From NCBI GenBank assembly GCA_963834705.1, contig CAWICV010000008.1, positions 124,001 to 188,000 on the forward strand: a DNA stretch of 64,000 bases, read 5' to 3'. A program made the translations under genes and the position numbers. Below are positions 8,153 to 16,280 of this stretch, in pieces. Below the pieces are notes generated by a model. That model was not told the origin of the DNA, did no database searches, and saw nothing but the letters and a program-made list of their open reading frames with translations. Within the stretch, counting starts at the first letter, position 1. Each line of letters opens with the position of its first letter. This stretch comes from RYN-230 sp963834705 (GTDB lineage: Bacteria; Actinomycetota; Actinomycetes; Streptosporangiales; Streptosporangiaceae).

Positions 8153-8260
8153 CCGGCCCGCACCCGACGGCCAGAGCTGACCCGCCCGCACCCGACGGCC
8201 AGAGCTGACCCGCCCGCACCCGACGGCCAGAGCTGACCCGCCCGACGCGACGGCCAGGGC
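8137..8260. repeat. 28-bp tandem repeat at the 3' end of prs
   Basis: About four copies of a 28-bp unit (CGACGGCCAGAGCTGACCCG plus 8 more bases) start at 8137, 8165, 8193 and 8221; the last is partial. The first copy contains the final prs codons and stop, so the gene's end was duplicated downstream. Confidence 0.9.
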
Positions 8261-8757
8261 TGATTGAGCCGGCCGGACTGATTGGCCGGCGGCACGCCGA
8301 AGCCGCAGACCGGCCCAGGCCATCCCCCGGGCCCGGCACCGGCCTGCGGCGTCTGAGCGGAGCCAAGGTGACCGCTGTCTTCGCCCCCGCAAGCGACGAA
8401 GACGGCGGCCACCGCTCCGAGGCCCCCCGTACCATGGCGCGAGTTCCCCGGACCGGCATCCCTGGCCAGGGCTGGTGCACGCGAGCCAGCCCCGGCCAGG
8501 GGATCTCGCGGACTGCGCCCCCGCAGGCGGTCCGCGCCGATCCCGGATATGCCCCCCGGTCCTGGTCCCCTGCCGGTCCCTGGTTTCTGTCTCCGGGGTC
8601 TTGGTAAGAGAATGGCCCTGCGCTCTTACGCCACGATTGATCCGTGGTTGAGCCGCGAACCTGGGCTGCCGGGCGACACCCCCGCCCGGTGCTGCCCAGA
8701 ACGCCCGGTTTGGTTAATGATTGAGTAACGCAGCCACCGAGTGTGAGGCGCCAGTTG
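8261..8757. other. intergenic region upstream of the SARP gene
   Basis: This is about 500 bp without a convincing gene. It holds an inverted repeat, GTAAGAG (8604-8610) and CTCTTAC (8623-8629), with a 12-bp loop. That is a possible hairpin or operator about 130 bp upstream of the SARP start. No clear promoter boxes were identified. Confidence 0.4.
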
Positions 8758-11694
8758 ATGCAGTTTCGGATGCTTGGGCCCCTCGAGGTTCAGGTTGACG
8801 GGAGCTGGAGCGGCATCAACGCAGCCAAGTGGCGCACGGTGCTGGCGGTGCTCCTGTTGCAACCGGGCGAGGTCGTGTCAACCGAGCGGCTCATCACCGA
8901 GGTATGGCCGGAGGCGACGCCGGCCCGGGCCACCAACCTGGTCAGCGTGTACGTGCACCGGCTGCGGCGGCTGATCGGCGATCCCGAGGGCAAGGTACTG
9001 ACCACCCGGGCCCCCGGCTACCAGCTGCTGATCGACCCCGAGGACACCGACGCGGGCCGGTTCGCCCGGCTCGCCGCCGAGGGGCGGCAGGCGCTGCAGG
9101 CCAGCCAGTTCGAGCAGGCGTCCGGCTTGCTCGGTGCGGCCCTCGGCCTGTGGCAGGGCACCCGGGCGCTGACCGACGTGCCCCCCTCATCCCTGGTCAG
9201 CGCGGAAGCCGACCGGCTAGAGGAATCCCGCATCGAGGCGGTACAGCTGCGCATCCAGGCGGACCTGGGCTGCGGGCGGCACGCCGAGGTGGTTGGGCAG
9301 CTGCACCGGCTGCTGGCCGACTACCCGCTGCGCGAGGAACTGTGGGCGCTGCTCATGCGCGCGCTGTACCGCTCCGGCCGCCAGGCCGAGGCCCTGGAAG
9401 CCTACGCCCAGGCCCGCGAGGTGATCGCCGAAGAGCTGGGGGTAGACCCCAGCGCCGAGCTCCAGCAGCTCTATCAGCGCATGCTGCAGGCCGACTCCGG
9501 CACCGCCTCAGCTAGCCGAACGCCAGTACCGGCTGACTCGCCGTTCGCCACCCCGGTGCCCGAGGCGCCGGTCGATCCGGCCCCGGCCGGCCAGGCCGCC
9601 CCGCCAGCCGCCGATCCATCGGTGGCCGGGGCCGGGCAGCCGCTGCCGCTGGTGGCCCAGCTCCCCGCGGACATCCCCGACTTCACCGGCCGCGATGAGC
9701 AGGTCCAAGCGCTCCGCGACCTGCTCGGCGGCCCGCGCCGGGCGGACAGCCCGGGTGCCGTGATCGTCGCGGCCGTCATCGGGGCCGGCGGACTGGGCAA
9801 GACTACGCTGGCGGTGCACGCCGCGCACCTGCTCCGCCGCCAGTTCCCCGACGGCCAGCTGTACGCCAGAATGCTGGGCGCTGCGGCACACCCGGCTACG
9901 CCCGGGGATGTGCTGGCCCGCTTCCTGCGTGATCTGGGTATGGACCCGGCCAGCATCCCGGCCAGCGAGGAGGAGCGGGCCGCGCACTACCGGAGCCGCC
10001 TGACCGACCGCAAGGTCCTCATCGTGCTGGACGACGCGCATGATGCGGCCCAGGTGCGGCCGCTGCTGCCCGGTTCGGCCAGCTGTGCCGTGCTGATCAC
10101 CACCCGCAACCGCCTGCCGGACCTGTCCGGCAGCCGTTACGTCAACCTTGATGTGCTGGGCCCGGCCGAGGCCCGGGACATGTTCGCCGGGATCATCGGA
10201 CCGGACCGCGCCGCGGCCGAACCGGATGCTACCCGCGAGGTGCTTACCGCGTGCGCGGGCTTGCCGCTGGCCATCAGGATCGCTGGCGCGCGGCTGACCG
10301 CGCGGACTACCTGGACCGTGCGCACGATCGCCGACCGGCTATCCGACGAGCGCCGCCGGCTGGACTGGCTCAAGACCGGTGACCTGGCCGTCCGGGCGTG
10401 CTTCGAGGTCAGCTTCACCAGCTTGCCGGGCCGCGCCGGCACTGACGGGGTGGACCCGGCGCACGCGTTCCGGCTGGCGGGCCTGTGGCCTGGCTCATCG
10501 GTCAGCCTGCCCGCTGCCGCCGCGCTGCTTGGCGAGCCGGCGGAGGACGTCGCCGATGCCCTGGAGGTGCTGGTCGACGCCCAATTGCTGCAGGAACCCG
10601 CCGCCGACCGGTACCGCTTCCACGATCTGCTGAAGGCGTATGCGGCGGAACGGGCCGTAGCCGAAGAAGTCCCGGGTACCCGGGACGCGGCCGTCCGCCG
10701 GGTGCTGTCCTGGTATCTGCACACTGCGGTGGCCATGGCCCGGATTCTGTCCCCGCACCGCGAGCCGATTTCCCCGGAGGAACTGGAGCCGGGCAGCGTT
10801 CCGCTGGCCTTCAGCACGGTGGAGGCCGCGCTGGACTGGGGCGAGCAGGAGCGGACAAACCTGGTGGCGGCCACCCGGCTGGCGGCTGCATGCGGCCTGC
10901 GTGAGATCGCCTGGCAACTTCCGGTCGCGGCATTCAGTTTCTTCTATCGCCGTACCTACTGGGAAGAATGGCTGGTCAGCCATGAGATTGCGCTGGACAG
11001 CGCGCGCCAGTCCGGCGACCGGCGGGGCGAAGCCTGGGTGCTCAACAACATCGGCATGGCCTATGCCCGGCGGCGGATGGAAGAGGGCGTCAGCTATTTC
11101 CAGCAGGCGCTGGAGATCCGCCGACAGCTTGGCGACCGGCGGGGTGAGGCGCAGGCCGCCAACAACGCCGCCTACGCGAACCTGCTGCTCGGCCGGTCCG
11201 ATGCAGCGCTCGACCAGTTGCAGCATGCGCTGAGCGTGCAGCGTGAAGTCGGGCACCGGTATGGCGAAGGCGTGGCGCTGAACAACCTCGGTGAGGCCTA
11301 TATCCAGCTCGGCTGTCCAGCCGAGGCGGTCAACTGGCTCGGCCAGGCGCTGGCCGTGCACCGCGAGCTCGGCGCCCGGCCCGTCGAGGCGGACACGCTG
11401 ACCAACCTGGGCACTGCCAACGCGAACCTGGGCCGGCTGGACGAGGCCCTCGGCTACCTTCGCCAAGCGGAGGAAACTCACCACGAGGTGGGCGATCGGT
11501 ATGGCGAGGCCGTCAACCTCAAGCAGCTGGGTGACGTGCACCGCCGGGTCGGCTCGGCCCCGGACGCCGAGCAGGCCTGGATGCGGGCACTGACCATTTT
11601 CGACGCGCTGGGCAACGATGACCAGGTGCGTGAGATGACTGAACGGTTGAGTGGGCTAAGTGACAACGGTGCTGGAGAGGACGGTGCCGGGTAA
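8758..11694 (+). CDS. AfsR/SARP-type regulator: wHTH-BTAD-NB-ARC-TPR
   Basis: This 978-residue protein begins MQFRMLGPLEV, the usual SARP start. Residues 1-95 are an OmpR-like winged helix, about 100-245 a BTAD helical domain, and about 250-305 a Pro/Ala linker. An NB-ARC ATPase follows with Walker A GAGGLGKTT at residue 342 and VLIVLDDAHD near 420. Several tetratricopeptide repeats lie between about 750 and 950 (NNIGMAYARR, NNLGEAYIQLG, TNLGTANANLG). Such STAND regulators switch on target genes after ATP-driven assembly. ATG 8758 was preferred over GTG 8743 because GAGG lies between them at a usable distance. The next gene encodes a repetitive small acidic protein and is a candidate target. 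Confidence 0.9.
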   Translation: MQFRMLGPLEVQVDGSWSGINAAKWRTVLAVLLLQPGEVVSTERLITEVWPEATPARATNLVSVYVHRLRRLIGDPEGKVLTTRAPGYQLLIDPEDTDAGRFARLAAEGRQALQASQFEQASGLLGAALGLWQGTRALTDVPPSSLVSAEADRLEESRIEAVQLRIQADLGCGRHAEVVGQLHRLLADYPLREELWALLMRALYRSGRQAEALEAYAQAREVIAEELGVDPSAELQQLYQRMLQADSGTASASRTPVPADSPFATPVPEAPVDPAPAGQAAPPAADPSVAGAGQPLPLVAQLPADIPDFTGRDEQVQALRDLLGGPRRADSPGAVIVAAVIGAGGLGKTTLAVHAAHLLRRQFPDGQLYARMLGAAAHPATPGDVLARFLRDLGMDPASIPASEEERAAHYRSRLTDRKVLIVLDDAHDAAQVRPLLPGSASCAVLITTRNRLPDLSGSRYVNLDVLGPAEARDMFAGIIGPDRAAAEPDATREVLTACAGLPLAIRIAGARLTARTTWTVRTIADRLSDERRRLDWLKTGDLAVRACFEVSFTSLPGRAGTDGVDPAHAFRLAGLWPGSSVSLPAAAALLGEPAEDVADALEVLVDAQLLQEPAADRYRFHDLLKAYAAERAVAEEVPGTRDAAVRRVLSWYLHTAVAMARILSPHREPISPEELEPGSVPLAFSTVEAALDWGEQERTNLVAATRLAAACGLREIAWQLPVAAFSFFYRRTYWEEWLVSHEIALDSARQSGDRRGEAWVLNNIGMAYARRRMEEGVSYFQQALEIRRQLGDRRGEAQAANNAAYANLLLGRSDAALDQLQHALSVQREVGHRYGEGVALNNLGEAYIQLGCPAEAVNWLGQALAVHRELGARPVEADTLTNLGTANANLGRLDEALGYLRQAEETHHEVGDRYGEAVNLKQLGDVHRRVGSAPDAEQAWMRALTIFDALGNDDQVREMTERLSGLSDNGAGEDGAG

Positions 11695-11828
11695 GCGGCC
11701 TCTGGCCAGCCGGTAAGCCGGAGCCAATTACTACGCAACCGGCCCGTGCGGCATGCTCGCTACGATGTTGCTGCAAACATCCATTTCGTTCGTCCTGGCT
11801 CCCGGGGGTCAGGCGCAGGAGGACGAGC

Positions 11829-12155
11829 ATGACGAGCACCAGCGATCCGGGTAGTTTCCACGAGGACCAGCCGGCCGCCAAGCCAGCCAGTTTCCACGAG
11901 GACGATCCGGCCAACCCGGCCCCTCCGGAGGATGACCCGGCCGACCCGGGCAGCTTCCACGAGGATGACCCGGCGGCTAAGCCAGCCAGCTTCCACGAGG
12001 ATGACCCGGCGGCTAAGCCAGCCAGCTTCCACGAGGATGACCCGGCGGCTAAGCCAGCCAGCTTCCACGAGGATGACCCGGCGGCTAAGCCAGCTAGTTT
12101 CCACGAGGATGACCCGGCGGCTAAGCCAGCTAGTTTCCACGAGGGCAACAGCTGA
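11829..12155 (+). CDS. small acidic tandem-repeat protein (SFHE repeats)
   Basis: This 108-residue protein is almost wholly repetitive. Five identical 12-residue units, DDPAAKPASFHE, run from 11964 to 12143, preceded by diverged units (DQPAAKPASFHE and a DPGSFHE variant). There is no signal peptide, Cys or membrane segment. The ATG follows a strong GGAGGA, and codon use keeps the protein constant while bases vary (CCAGC/TAG), both of which support real translation. It lies 134 bp downstream of the SARP gene and ends before a strong terminator. The repeated Ser-Phe-His-Glu could be a modification or binding site, as in multi-core peptide precursors, but no modifying enzyme is adjacent. The function is unknown. 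Confidence 0.75.
   Translation: MTSTSDPGSFHEDQPAAKPASFHEDDPANPAPPEDDPADPGSFHEDDPAAKPASFHEDDPAAKPASFHEDDPAAKPASFHEDDPAAKPASFHEDDPAAKPASFHEGNS
11964..12143. repeat. 36-bp coding tandem repeat, five copies
   Basis: Five in-frame 36-bp units encode the 12-residue SFHE repeat. Copies differ by silent changes (AGCCAGC versus AGCTAGT), so selection at protein level is plausible. Confidence 0.92.
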
Positions 12156-12185
12156 CGTCCAGACGCTGAAACGGGGTGACGGAAG

Positions 12186-12230
12186 GCGCCCCCGCAGCCC
12201 GCCGTTAGCGGGTCGGCCGGGGGCGCTCTC
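12186..12230 (+). terminator. rho-independent terminator after the repeat protein
   Basis: The stem GCGCCCCCG (12186-12194) pairs perfectly with CGGGGGCGC (12218-12226). An inner stem CCCGC/GCGGG (12198-12202, 12208-12212) extends it, and TCTCTCGTTG follows. Confidence 0.85.
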
Positions 12231-12290
12231 TCGTTGTGGCAAAGCCGGCGGCCCAGGAGGACTGGCCAGGTCGGCCGAGTGCTCGATCTG

Positions 12291-12331
12291 GGCTAGAATC
12301 CGACAGGCGCGCTGTTTAGCGTGCCTGTCGG
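12291..12331 (+). promoter_or_regulatory. -10 element and 5' leader hairpin upstream of rplY
   Basis: A TAGAAT -10-like hexamer (12294-12299) is followed at once by a long hairpin. CCGACAGGC (12300-12308) pairs with GCCTGTCGG (12323-12331), with an inner CGCT/AGCG stem. The hairpin would lie at the very start of, or span, the transcript 5' end. It could stabilise the mRNA or be a control element. Confidence 0.5.
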
Positions 12332-12414
12332 CGTGTGTGGCCCCGGTGCCTGTAGGTGGCAGCTCCGGAGAGACGCTGCGCTGGCGATGTCATCTGCCAG
12401 AAGGAGCAAGTACC

Positions 12415-13077
12415 GTGCCCGAGGTCCGCATCGCGGCTGAGCCGCGCACCGAATTCGGCAAGGGCCCGGCCCGCCGTGAGCGGCAGGCCGGCCGGGTGCC
12501 GGCCGTGCTGTACGGCCACGGCACCGACACCCGGCACATCACGCTGCCGGGCCATGACGTGATGATGGCGCTGAAGACGGCCAACGTGCTGATCCGGTTG
12601 GACGGGCTGCCCGGCGGCAACCAGCTGGTGCTGCCCAAGGCGGTGCAGCGCGATCCGATCAAGGGCTTCGTCGAGCACGTGGACTTCATCCTGGTCCGCC
12701 GGGGCGAGAAGGTCACCGTGGAGGTTCCGGTCGAGGTCACCGGCGAGGTGTTCCCCGGCGGTCTGCTCGACCAGCAGCTGGTCCAGGTCTCCATCGAGGC
12801 CGAGGCGACCAACATCCCGGGCGGCATCGAGGTGGACGTCCAGGACATGGAGATCGGCACCGCGGTGCACGCCGGGGACCTCAAGCTGCCCGCCGGGTCG
12901 TCGCTGGCTATGGAGCCGGAGATCCTGGTGCTGCATGTGATCGCGGCGCCGACGGCGGAGCAGCTGGAAGCGGAGATCGGCGCCCCGGAGGCCGAGGCGG
13001 GCGCCCCGGCCGAGCCTGCCCCGGTGCCCGAGGGCGAGGAGGCGCCGGAGGCGCCCGCCGCGGAGGGCGGCGAGTAG
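12415..13077 (+). CDS. rplY: 50S ribosomal protein L25 (general stress protein Ctc type)
   Basis: The 220-residue protein has the N-terminal L25 5S-rRNA-binding domain (FGKGPARRERQAGRVPAVLYGHG) and the beta-rich TL5/Ctc C-terminal domain (GGLLDQQLVQVSIEAEATNIPGGIEVDV). A Glu/Ala/Pro-rich acidic tail of about 40 residues follows, common in actinobacteria. GTG 12415 is preceded by AAGGAG at 8 bp spacing, and the longer in-frame ORF upstream is just the repeat gene in another frame. The gene pairs with pth, as in many bacteria. An inverted repeat ACCGCCCGG/CCGGGCGGT (13090-13133) lies after its stop. Confidence 0.95.
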   Translation: MPEVRIAAEPRTEFGKGPARRERQAGRVPAVLYGHGTDTRHITLPGHDVMMALKTANVLIRLDGLPGGNQLVLPKAVQRDPIKGFVEHVDFILVRRGEKVTVEVPVEVTGEVFPGGLLDQQLVQVSIEAEATNIPGGIEVDVQDMEIGTAVHAGDLKLPAGSSLAMEPEILVLHVIAAPTAEQLEAEIGAPEAEAGAPAEPAPVPEGEEAPEAPAAEGGE

Positions 13078-13171
13078 CCTGGCTGCCCGACCGCCCGGGT
13101 CACCGTGGACCGCGGCGTGGTGGGCCGGGCGGTGGCGGAAGCGGACAGCTACGGCAGGTGAGGCGCGAGCG

Positions 13172-13759
13172 ATGCCGGATGACCGCTGGCTGATCGCCGG
13201 CCTCGGCAACCCCGGGGCCGGCTACGCCGGTAACCGGCACAACGCCGGGTACCTGGTGGCCGACGAACTGGCCCGGCGGATCGGCGGCCGGTTCAAGCCG
13301 GGCAAGTTCCGGACCAGCAGCGCCGAGGGACGGCTGGCCAGCACGCCGGTAACCGTGCTCAAGCCGCTCACCTACATGAACGAGTCCGGCGGCCCGGTGG
13401 CCGGGCTGCGCGGTTTCTACCACCTGCCCGCGGACCGCATCGTGGTCGTGCACGACGAGCTGGACCTGCCGCTGCGCACCATCCGGCTCAAGTTCGGTGG
13501 CGGGGACAACGGGCACAACGGGCTCCGCTCGATCACCGCCGCGCTGGGCACCCGGGACTACTACCGGGTGCGGTTCGGCATCGGCCGGCCGCCGGGCCGG
13601 ATGGATCCGGCCGCCTATGTGCTGCGCGACTTCAGCGCGGCCGAGCGGGAGGAACTGCCGTTCCTGGTGGACCGGGCCGCGGATGCGGTTGAGGCGCTGC
13701 TGCGCGACGGGCTGGCCGCGGCGCAGAACCAGTTCCACAGCGAACCCTTGGAGAAATAG
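13172..13759 (+). CDS. pth: peptidyl-tRNA hydrolase
   Basis: The 195-residue enzyme releases tRNA from stalled peptidyl-tRNA. The substrate-binding Asn and catalytic His are in GLGNPGAGYAGNRHNAG, and the Asp is in VVHDELDLP. Asn/Gly residues in GGGDNGHNGLRSI complete the site. The length is normal. It lies 94 bp downstream of rplY. Confidence 0.97.
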   Translation: MPDDRWLIAGLGNPGAGYAGNRHNAGYLVADELARRIGGRFKPGKFRTSSAEGRLASTPVTVLKPLTYMNESGGPVAGLRGFYHLPADRIVVVHDELDLPLRTIRLKFGGGDNGHNGLRSITAALGTRDYYRVRFGIGRPPGRMDPAAYVLRDFSAAEREELPFLVDRAADAVEALLRDGLAAAQNQFHSEPLEK

Positions 13760-13806
13760 GAGTCAATTTCGGCACCGTCCGAGCGACGGAAGGCTAAGTT
13801 CGCTGC

Positions 13807-14073
13807 ATGAAAGCCCTGGTCCTGTCGGGGGGTGCGGGGACACGGCTGCGACCGATCACGCACACCTCGGCCAAGCAACTGCTCCCGGTAGCGAGCAAGC
13901 CGGTTCTGTTCTACGGCCTGGAGGCCATCCGCGACGCGGGCATCACCGACGTCGGCGTGGTCGTTGGTGACACCGCCCCCGCAATCACGGAAGCGGTCGG
14001 CGACGACCCGGCGTTCGGGGTGCGCGTCACGTACATCCCGCAGGATCACAGCAAGGTGCAGATCAGCTCATGA
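13807..14073 (+). pseudogene. rmlA: rmlA remnant: thymidylyltransferase with large internal deletion
   Basis: The 88 codons start with a normal glucose-1-phosphate thymidylyltransferase N terminus (MKALVLSGGAGTRLRPIT, nucleotide-binding loop) up to VTYIPQ. They then jump to DHSKVQISS and stop. Family members are about 290-355 residues. The last residues resemble the C-terminal end of the long StrD-like subfamily (recalled, not searched), so an internal in-frame deletion is more likely than a simple stop. The catalytic Asp/Lys region is gone. The ATGA overlap with rmlB is kept. Confidence 0.8.
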
Positions 14074-15074
14074 GGATCCTGGTTACCGGCGGCGCCGGCT
14101 TCATCGGCTCGCATTATGTCCGGACCATGCTGGCCGGTGGCTACCCAGGCTTCGAGCAGGCCGAGGTTACCGTCCTGGACAAGCTGACCTACGCGGGCAA
14201 CCTGGCCAACCTGGGCCCGGTCACCGGCCATCCGCGGCTGCGCTTCGTCCGCGGCGACATCTGCGATCCGGCGCTGCTCAGTGCGGTCGTGCCGGGCCAC
14301 GACGCGGTGCTCAACTTCGCCGCCGAGACGCATGTGGACCGGTCCATCAGTGGCGCCGCCGACTTCGTCGCGGCCAACGTGGCCGGGGTGCAGGTCCTGC
14401 TGCAGGCCTGCCTGGACGCCAGCGTGCCCCGGATGGTGCAGGTCTCCACCGACGAGGTGTACGGCAGCATCGCGGGCGGCTCCTGGGTCGAGGACGCGCC
14501 GCTGGAGCCGAACTCTCCGTACTCGGCGGCCAAGGCGGGCGGCGACCTGATGGCCCGGGCCTACGCGCGGACCCACGGGCTGAACGTGAGCATCACCCGC
14601 TGCGGCAACAACTACGGGCCGTTCCAGTTCCCGGAGAAGGTCATCCCGCTGTTCGTGACCAACCTGCTCGACGGGGAGCAGGTGCCGCTGTACGGCGACG
14701 GCGGCAACATCCGGGACTGGATTCACGTGGCCGACCACTGCCGGGGCATCCAGCTGGTGCTGGAGCAGGGTGATCCGGCCGGGATCTACCACATCAACGG
14801 CGACGCGGAACTGACCAATCTCGAGCTGACCCAGGCCATCCTGGACAGCTGCCACACGGGCTGGGACATGGTGCGGACGGTGCCGGACCGGAAGGGCCAC
14901 GACCGGCGCTACTCGCTGGACGACAGCAAGCTGCGGGCCCTCGGCTACGCCCCGCAGATCACGTTCACCGATGGGCTGGCCGACACCGTGCGCTGGTACG
15001 CCGAGCACCGCGACTGGTGGGAACCGCTCAAGCAGCGCGCCGCGCTGGCCGTGGGGGGCGGACCGGGCCGGTGA
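14070..15074 (+). CDS. rmlB: dTDP-glucose 4,6-dehydratase
   Basis: This 334-residue extended SDR has the NAD-binding TGGAGFIGSHYV at the N terminus. The catalytic Thr-Asp-Glu is in STDEVYG and the YxxxK pair in YSAAKAG, with NNYGPFQFPEK further on. It forms dTDP-4-keto-6-deoxyglucose, the branch point for rhamnose and other deoxysugars. It appears intact although rmlA before it and rmlD after it are broken, so it would need TDP-glucose made elsewhere. It overlaps rmlA (ATGA) and the old rmlD start (GTGA). Confidence 0.95.
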   Translation: MRILVTGGAGFIGSHYVRTMLAGGYPGFEQAEVTVLDKLTYAGNLANLGPVTGHPRLRFVRGDICDPALLSAVVPGHDAVLNFAAETHVDRSISGAADFVAANVAGVQVLLQACLDASVPRMVQVSTDEVYGSIAGGSWVEDAPLEPNSPYSAAKAGGDLMARAYARTHGLNVSITRCGNNYGPFQFPEKVIPLFVTNLLDGEQVPLYGDGGNIRDWIHVADHCRGIQLVLEQGDPAGIYHINGDAELTNLELTQAILDSCHTGWDMVRTVPDRKGHDRRYSLDDSKLRALGYAPQITFTDGLADTVRWYAEHRDWWEPLKQRAALAVGGGPGR

Positions 15075-15330
15075 ACCGATCGCTGGTCACCGGGGCGGGA
15101 GGCTCGGCCGCGATCTGGTCAGCGTGCTGGAGGGCCGCGGCGCCGAGGTGGCCGCGTTGCGCCGCACCGACCTGGACTCGCCGACCGGGCTGCGGTGCGT
15201 GCCGCGCTGTGGCACTGGCAGCCCGATGTCGTGGTCAACACCTAGACCCTCGACGTGGCGCTTGGTGGGAGCCGGAAGTGGACAGCACTGCACCGGGCAG
15301 CAGACCCGCTCAGTGCGCCGGTGGCCGGCG
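15071..15330 (+). pseudogene. rmlD: rmlD remnant: dTDP-4-dehydrorhamnose reductase, multiply disrupted
   Basis: Family segments occur in successive frames. NRSLVTGAGG is in frame with GTG 15071. LGRDLVSVLEGRGAEVAALRRTDLD follows in another frame, consistent with a small deletion near 15100. AVRAALWHWQPDVVVNT comes in a third frame after about 15180 and ends at a TAG. Nothing recognisable follows. RmlD is normally about 290 residues. Confidence 0.82.
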
Positions 15331-15380
15331 TGGGCAGGCGGGTCTGCTGAGCCCGGTGACGTGCGTGCGCGGCCGGCTGC

Positions 15381-16058
15381 TTATCCGGTGGTGATGGACA
15401 CCTCGTCGAGCTTGCCCATGTACCAGTCAGATCCGGGGTAGGCGCCGATTTCCAGGGCCGAGGTGTTAGAAATTGACCCCACGGTGGCGTTCGTGGTTGC
15501 CACTACGGTGCCGTCGATCACAGTCTGGATCTGGGTGCCCGTCTTGATGCACTGGATATTGTGCCATGCGCCGTTGTTCAGACCTGAGCCGCCGATGGCG
15601 TTGTGGTTGCTGGTCGTGCCCCGGAAGGTGCACTGGATCTGCCCTGACTGCAGCAGTTCGACCTTGTACTCGGGGGCGGTGAACACGCCCTTGCGCACCA
15701 GATCGAAGTCACCCGACTTGGGCAGCGAGAAGGTCCTCAGCCAGAAGGAGATGGTGATATTGGCTGATCCCGGGTTGAGCGAGGCGGCGTTGGGCACCTC
15801 TACATACGACTTCGCCTTGGACCCGCCAAAGGTGTAGGACTTGCCAGATTTTCCTGCGGCTCCGAGCGTCACGTTATGCAGCGTTCCGTTGTTACCCTGC
15901 CCCGATGAATCGACCATCGTTGTTCCCGACGTCTCGTTCATATGCCACAGCGCGGCCACCGTGGACGCCGACGCCATCCCGTCAGGGGCCAACGCACCAC
16001 CGGCTGCCACCAATGACAGCACAACTCCGCCGACTACACTGCGTGACAATCTGAACAT
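15381..16058 (-). CDS. secreted LamG/concanavalin-like lectin-fold protein
   Basis: The 225-residue product starts with a signal peptide (MFRLSRSVVGGVVLSLVAAG, cleavage near ASAS). A single LamG-like jelly roll follows (AALWHMNETSGTTMVDSSG, ITISFWLRT, YKVELLQSGQIQC, WHNIQCIKTG, LEIGAYPG). Such domains bind glycans or proteins outside the cell. It is a paralogue of the C-terminal half of the protein at 40051-41208, down to the NETSGTTMVDSSG motif. ATG 16058 has GGAG upstream. It is the first gene of the accessory block and may bind the secreted polysaccharide. Confidence 0.8.
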   Translation of the reverse strand: MFRLSRSVVGGVVLSLVAAGGALAPDGMASASTVAALWHMNETSGTTMVDSSGQGNNGTLHNVTLGAAGKSGKSYTFGGSKAKSYVEVPNAASLNPGSANITISFWLRTFSLPKSGDFDLVRKGVFTAPEYKVELLQSGQIQCTFRGTTSNHNAIGGSGLNNGAWHNIQCIKTGTQIQTVIDGTVVATTNATVGSISNTSALEIGAYPGSDWYMGKLDEVSITTG

Positions 16059-16280
16059 TCCCCACCGCTCCTGACTGAGTGATTGACGCTGCCTGCTGGC
16101 CAAAACGAGACTTGTCGGACCTTGCTGCGCAGAGGCCTTACCCCCGGGACAGTGTGACCTTACGCCCGGGGCTCAGCAGGTGTGACGGGATTGGGTCACA
16201 ATTCGGTATTATCCTGGCCGGAGGCGAGGCACCCGTGGGAACTCCACGAATCCTGGCCAGGCGGGGCCACGACCGCGGCC

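Noticed and set aside
8137..8260. CRISPR or attachment-site repeats after prs
   Set aside because: There are no spacers and no integrase; the units are contiguous copies of the gene's 3' end.
11964..12143. CRISPR array at the 36-bp repeats
   Set aside because: The units are contiguous without unique spacers, are in frame and encode a constant peptide with silent changes, so this is a coding repeat.
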